From positions 3,224,001-3,288,000 of the forward strand of contig NZ_CP061913.1 of assembly GCF_019904175.1 (NCBI RefSeq): a stretch of DNA of 64,000 nt, written 5' to 3'. A program made the position numbers and the translations under genes. Below the pieces are notes generated by a model. The model saw only the letters and a program-made list of their open reading frames with translations. It searched no databases and was not told where the DNA came from. The DNA comes from Dactylosporangium vinaceum (GTDB taxonomy: Bacteria; Actinomycetota; Actinomycetes; Mycobacteriales; Micromonosporaceae). Shown here one piece after another: positions 60,575-64,000 of this stretch. How positions within the stretch are numbered: position 1 is the stretch's first letter; the number at the start of each line of letters is the position of its first letter.

Positions 60575-62260
60575 ATGCCGGGACGCAAGCTGCACCCACC
60601 TTCGCGGGTCGAGGAGTACACCGCGCGCGGCTGGTGGTCGCCCGACACCATTGACGCGCTCCTGCGGGCGCAGGTCGCCCGGCAGCCCGACCGGCTCGCG
60701 GTCGTCGACCCGGCCAACAAGGCCGCGCTCGTCGGCGCCGAACCGCGCCGGCTCACCTGGGCCGAGCTCGACGCCGAGGTCGACCGGCTGGCCACGGTCC
60801 TGCTCGACTACGGCGCGGAGCAGGGTGACGTCCTGGCGGTGCAGCTGCCCAACACCGTCGAGCTGGTGATCGCCTACCTCGCCTCCTGGCGGCTCGGCCT
60901 GATCGTCACGCCGTTGCCGGTCCAGTTCCGCGAGCACGAGATCGTGGAGCTGGCCGCGCTGGTGGAGCCCAAGTTCTTCGTGACGACGCAGCGCATCGGC
61001 GACCGGTTCCACGCCGCGGAGGTCCTCGGCTACAAGCTGCCCGCCATCACGCTCGCCCACGGCCCCAAGGTCGACGACGGCATCGTCCCGCTGGACCAGC
61101 TGCTGGTCGCCGTCGGCCCGAGTCTGGCCGACTACGTGGCCGCGCATCCGGCGGACCCGAACGACTGCGTCACCATCTGCTGGACGTCCGGCACCGAGAG
61201 CACCCCGAAGGGCGTCCCGCGCTGCCACTACGACTGGCTGGCCATCTGCTGGGGCACCGTCGAGGCGCCCCGGCTCACCGAGGACGACGTGCTGCTCAAC
61301 CCGTTCCCGATGGTCAACATGGCGGGCATCGGCGGCATGTTCCTGCCGTGGCTGCGGGTCGGCTGCGTCCTGGTCCAGCACCACCCGTTCGACCTGCCGA
61401 CGTTCCTGCAGCAGATCAGCGCGGAGAAGGTCACCTACACGGTCGCCCCGCCGGCCCTGCTGACCCTGCTCCTGCAGCGCGAGGAGCTGCTCGCCCGGGC
61501 CGACATCAGCAGCCTGCGACTGATCGGCTCCGGTTCGGTACCCCTCCAGCCCACCATGGTCCGCGGATGGCAGGAGCGGCACGGCATCGGCATCATCAAC
61601 TTCTTCGGCTCCAACGAGGGCATCTCGCTGCTCACCGACCCGCACGACGTCCCCGACCCCGAGCAGCGGGCCCGGTACTTCCCGCGCTACGGCGTTTCCG
61701 GCTACACGTGGAGCTCCCGCGTCGCCGAGTGGACGAGCGTCCGCCTGGTCGACCCGGCCACCGGCGAGGAGGTCACTGAGCCCGGCGTCCCCGGCGAGCT
61801 GCGGCTCAAGGGCCCCACGGTCTTTGCGGGGTACCTGCACGGCGAGCGCCTCGCCAGCCCGTTCGACGAGCAGGGGTATCTGCGCACCGGCGACGTGTTC
61901 GTCATCGCGGGCGCGGACGGGCAGTTCCTGGAGTACGTCGACCGGGCCAAGGACCTGGTCATCCGCGGCGGCATGAACATCGCCCCGGCGGAGCTGGAGG
62001 GCCTGATCGCGGCCCACCCCGCGGTGGCCGACGCCGCCGTGGTCGGCTACCCCGACGACGTCCTCGGCGAGCGGGTCTGCGCGGTCGTGGTGCTCCGCGA
62101 CGGCGCCGAGCTCGACCTGGCCGAGCTGGTCCGCTTCCTGCAGGACCGGCGCATCGCCTCGTACAAACTGCCCGAGCGACTGGAGCTGCGCGCGGCCCTG
62201 CCCCGAAACCCGGTCGGCAAGGTCCTCAAGCGGCAGCTCCGTGAGGAGTTCCTCCCGTGA
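60575..62260 (+). CDS. Acyl-CoA synthetase / AMP-dependent ligase
   Basis: A 561-residue ANL-superfamily ligase. The AMP/phosphate loop reads TICWTSGTESTPKGVPR, the A5-like motif is NFFGSNEGIS, the A7 motif LRTGDVFVIAG, the hinge VDRAKDLVIRGGMNI and the C-terminal catalytic Lys in NPVGKVLKRQL. It would activate a carboxylic acid to its CoA thioester via an adenylate. AAAGGGG lies nine bases before ATG 60575. Placed near the thiolases and the oxygenase, it could feed cleavage products into beta-oxidation. The 288 bp upstream hold no gene. Confidence 0.9.
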   Translation: MPGRKLHPPSRVEEYTARGWWSPDTIDALLRAQVARQPDRLAVVDPANKAALVGAEPRRLTWAELDAEVDRLATVLLDYGAEQGDVLAVQLPNTVELVIAYLASWRLGLIVTPLPVQFREHEIVELAALVEPKFFVTTQRIGDRFHAAEVLGYKLPAITLAHGPKVDDGIVPLDQLLVAVGPSLADYVAAHPADPNDCVTICWTSGTESTPKGVPRCHYDWLAICWGTVEAPRLTEDDVLLNPFPMVNMAGIGGMFLPWLRVGCVLVQHHPFDLPTFLQQISAEKVTYTVAPPALLTLLLQREELLARADISSLRLIGSGSVPLQPTMVRGWQERHGIGIINFFGSNEGISLLTDPHDVPDPEQRARYFPRYGVSGYTWSSRVAEWTSVRLVDPATGEEVTEPGVPGELRLKGPTVFAGYLHGERLASPFDEQGYLRTGDVFVIAGADGQFLEYVDRAKDLVIRGGMNIAPAELEGLIAAHPAVADAAVVGYPDDVLGERVCAVVVLRDGAELDLAELVRFLQDRRIASYKLPERLELRAALPRNPVGKVLKRQLREEFLP

Positions 62261-62328
62261 CCGGGGCCATCGCCGACGCCTCGACGATGCGCGGCCTGGG
62301 CCTGCCCGCCGGCTTCAGCCGCTCGTGA
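62257..62328 (+). CDS. 23-residue ORF bridging ligase and LLM oxidoreductase genes
   Basis: GTG 62257 overlaps the ligase stop (GTGA), and its own TGA at 62326-62328 overlaps the GTG of the next gene (GTGA). The peptide starts VTGAIADASTMRGLGLPAGF and ends SRS. It matches no family I know. The perfect 4-base overlaps on both sides suggest translational relay between the two enzymes. Confidence 0.35.
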   Translation: MTGAIADASTMRGLGLPAGFSRS

Positions 62329-63281
62329 GCATCGAGATCTCCCTCGGCCTGTGGCAGGACCGCCCGCCGGCTGAGGCCCTCGGCACCGCCCGCCTCGCCG
62401 GGGAGCTCGGCTTCCCGGCGCTGTGGATCGGCGAGATGGCCACGTACGACGCGTTCGCCCTCGCCGCGGCGGCCGGCCCGGCGCTGCCGCCGGCGACCCG
62501 CCTGGTGCTCGGCCCGTTCGCCGTCACCGTCCGGGACCCGATGATGATCGCGATGGGCGCGGCCTCGGTCGCCGCCCTCACCGGGCGGAGCGTCTCGGTG
62601 GCGCTCGGCACCTCCAGCCCGGTCGTCGTCGAGCAGTGGCACGGCCGCTCCCGCGCGGGCTCGGCGCAGGCGCTGGAGACAGCGGCCCGGTCGGTCCGGG
62701 CGCTGCTGGCGGGGGAGCGGGTCGGCGGATACCGCCTGCGCCTGCCGCCGGTCGAGCCCGACATCGTGGTCGCCGCGTTCGGCCCGCGCGCCGTCACCAC
62801 CGCGGCCCGCCACGCCGACCGCATGGTGCTCAACCTCCTCGACCCGCCGACCGCGGGCGATCTGGTGCGCCGGCTCCGGGCGGCGGACGGCCGGCGTCCC
62901 CGCGTGGCCGCCTGGGCCCCGGCCGCCATCGGCTCCGACCTTTCCGCCGCGTACGAGCAGCTTCGCCGCGGTGTGGTCGGCTACCTCGCCGCGCCCGGCT
63001 ACTGCGACATGTTCGTCCGGGCCGGCTTCGGTGACGTGGTCGAGTTCGCCCGCACCGGCCCGCACCCGCGGGAGCTGCTCGCCGCGATCCCGGACGCGCT
63101 CGTCGACGCCGTCGGCGTGGTCGGCGACCGGGACGCGGCGCGGCAGCGGATCGCCGCCTACCGCGAGCACGGCGTCGACGACGTCGTCCTCGTGCCCGCC
63201 TCGACCGACGCGGACCCCCTCGGCGCCGCGACGCTCGCCGCGGCCAAGGAACTGCTGCGCGAGCGCGACGCGGCGACCTAG
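62325..63281 (+). CDS. LLM-class F420-dependent oxidoreductase
   Basis: A 318-residue TIM-barrel protein of the luciferase-like monooxygenase family, F420-dependent branch: LARLAGELGFPALWIGE-type start (TARLAGELGFPALWIGEMA), TRLVLGPFAVTVRDP and the VGDRDAARQRIAAYREHGVD tail. The cofactor assignment (F420 rather than FMN) follows from family and from the actinobacterial context. GTG 62325 is reached through the 23-codon bridging ORF. It is probably co-expressed with the acyl-CoA ligase. Confidence 0.87.
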   Translation: MSIEISLGLWQDRPPAEALGTARLAGELGFPALWIGEMATYDAFALAAAAGPALPPATRLVLGPFAVTVRDPMMIAMGAASVAALTGRSVSVALGTSSPVVVEQWHGRSRAGSAQALETAARSVRALLAGERVGGYRLRLPPVEPDIVVAAFGPRAVTTAARHADRMVLNLLDPPTAGDLVRRLRAADGRRPRVAAWAPAAIGSDLSAAYEQLRRGVVGYLAAPGYCDMFVRAGFGDVVEFARTGPHPRELLAAIPDALVDAVGVVGDRDAARQRIAAYREHGVDDVVLVPASTDADPLGAATLAAAKELLRERDAAT

Positions 63282-63298
63282 CGGGGTGGGTTCGGCGC

Positions 63299-64000
63299 TC
63301 AGGCGGTGGGGGCCGGGGTGGTCACGTACGGCTCCAGGGCGGACGCCAGCAGGTCGTTGTCGTGGCGGCCCAGGCGTTCGCCGGTCCACGACTCCGCCAG
63401 CTCGAGCCGTTCGCCGCTGTGCAGGGTCAGGGCCACCTTGATCGGGGTGGTCTTGGGGATCGCCGCCGCCGCGATGTCCTCGAACGGCAGGAAGCGCCAC
63501 TGCCGGGCGAGCTCGGGCAGGGGGGCGGAGCGGATCAGGTGCAGCAGCCGCTGCTTGCCGTCGTCGGTGGATTTGGGGCCGGGGATCAGCAGGAGGCCGT
63601 TGGTGAGGATGAGGACGTCGAAGTGGAGCTTGCCGGGGGCGTTCATGTTCGCGATGCCGCCCACGACCTCGGCGCCGTCGGCGGTGGCGCGGGCCGACTG
63701 CTGGCGGACCGCGGCCGCGTCGACGCCCAGGCCGGCCAGGCGCCGGCGGGCCTCGGGCGCCGTCGCCGGGTCGGTGGCCAGGCGGGCGATCTCGTCGATC
63801 GGGGGCTGCCGGCCGTCGGGGCCGACGAACTCGGCGGCTCCGGTCCAGGAGTGCCGCCAGCGGCCCTGGCCGCCGCCGCGGGTGGCGATGGCGATGGCGG
63901 CGGCGATCAGGGCGGTGAGCGCGGCGCGCTGCTCCTGCGGGTCGCCGTGGGGCTGCGCGGCCCGGGCCAGGTCGGCCGCCCGGCCCTGCTCGACCAGGGC
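63299..64000 (-). CDS. Partial protein of unknown function (5' end outside window)
   Basis: The frame is open on the minus strand from the window edge to a TGA at 63301-63299, giving 233 C-terminal residues. An internal ATG at 63664 is not the start, because the 112 codons ahead of it have full codon bias (for example GRWRHSWTGAAEFVGPDGRQ). The C-terminal domain (FDVLILTNGLLLIPGPKSTD, then ALTLHSGERLELAESWTGE) looks like a PH-like or TerD-unrelated beta domain that I cannot name. No membrane segment is visible in the part present. Confidence 0.65.
   Translation of the reverse strand, partial: ALVEQGRAADLARAAQPHGDPQEQRAALTALIAAAIAIATRGGGQGRWRHSWTGAAEFVGPDGRQPPIDEIARLATDPATAPEARRRLAGLGVDAAAVRQQSARATADGAEVVGGIANMNAPGKLHFDVLILTNGLLLIPGPKSTDDGKQRLLHLIRSAPLPELARQWRFLPFEDIAAAAIPKTTPIKVALTLHSGERLELAESWTGERLGRHDNDLLASALEPYVTTPAPTA

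Overview
This 64 kb window is very GC-rich. It has many GTG starts, strong GC bias at third codon positions and pervasive 4-base start/stop overlaps. The gene set (SigE-family sigma factor with a partner membrane protein, SigB/F/G-type sigma factor, SCO-type SAM methyltransferase, F420-linked oxidoreductases, secreted CBM2/CBM13 polysaccharide-active enzymes, PIG-L/LmbE deacetylase) points to a mycelial actinobacterium, most likely in or near the Micromonosporaceae. That placement is inference from gene content; there is no rRNA or tRNA gene in the window.

Layout. 1-3834: partial unknown gene, membrane protein, AraC regulator with VOC protein, SnoaL-like protein, M1-type lipoprotein peptidase. 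3895-7502: purine permease, ArsR repressor with operator, aldo/keto reductase, isochorismatase-like hydrolase. 7755-9181: decayed mobile-element island (internally deleted IS481-family element, IS5-family remnant, a perfect 15-bp hairpin) followed by a small cysteine-motif protein. 9511-13127: sigma factor plus membrane partner, GNAT-like acyltransferase, secreted protein. 13221-16871: secreted hydrolytic cluster (cutinase-like, expansin-like+CBM2, GH16+CBM13) with a CebR-like operator. 17089-20984: antibiotic-type ABC exporter with TetR repressor and tandem operator, then an orphan OmpR-type regulator. 21213-27861: membrane proteins and two LysR-governed modules sharing one operator pattern. 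27863-28327: MITE-like ISL3 derivative. 28338-35052: phosphodiesterase, divergent NarL-type two-component pair, a three-gene glycoconjugate operon, LacI regulator. 35218-37518: resolvase-like fragment, methyltransferase, guanidine-III riboswitch with SMR exporter, F420/NADP reductase-like protein. 37596-44479: uronate module (TRAP transporter split by an IS110 element, KduI, KduD, IclR, tautomerase). 44556-49052: orphan condensation-domain protein preceded by a 7-codon ORF, two-component system, CPBP protein. 49299-51930: STAS-sigma fusion and a divergent-clade cysteinyl-tRNA synthetase. 51974-64000: serine hydrolase, DUF1295 protein, two thiolases, carotenoid oxygenase, double-HxlR regulator, phosphotransferase, acyl-CoA ligase, LLM oxidoreductase and a partial unknown gene.

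How the parts work together. Much of the window is a set of small self-regulated modules, and several operators can be read directly next to their regulators (ArsR, TetR, LysR twice, LacI, IclR-type, CebR-like, OmpR-type direct repeats). The uronate module couples TRAP uptake to the KduI/KduD ketouronate steps. The last 10 kb looks like a catabolic island in which oxidative cleavage, CoA activation and thiolysis could act on a terpenoid or aromatic substrate. The observations best worth testing are the STAS-sigma fusion lacking its phosphoserine, the TTCAG direct repeats shared by the orphan response regulator and the glycoconjugate operon, the paired LysR operators, the guanidine-III riboswitch, and the 7-codon ORF ahead of the condensation gene.
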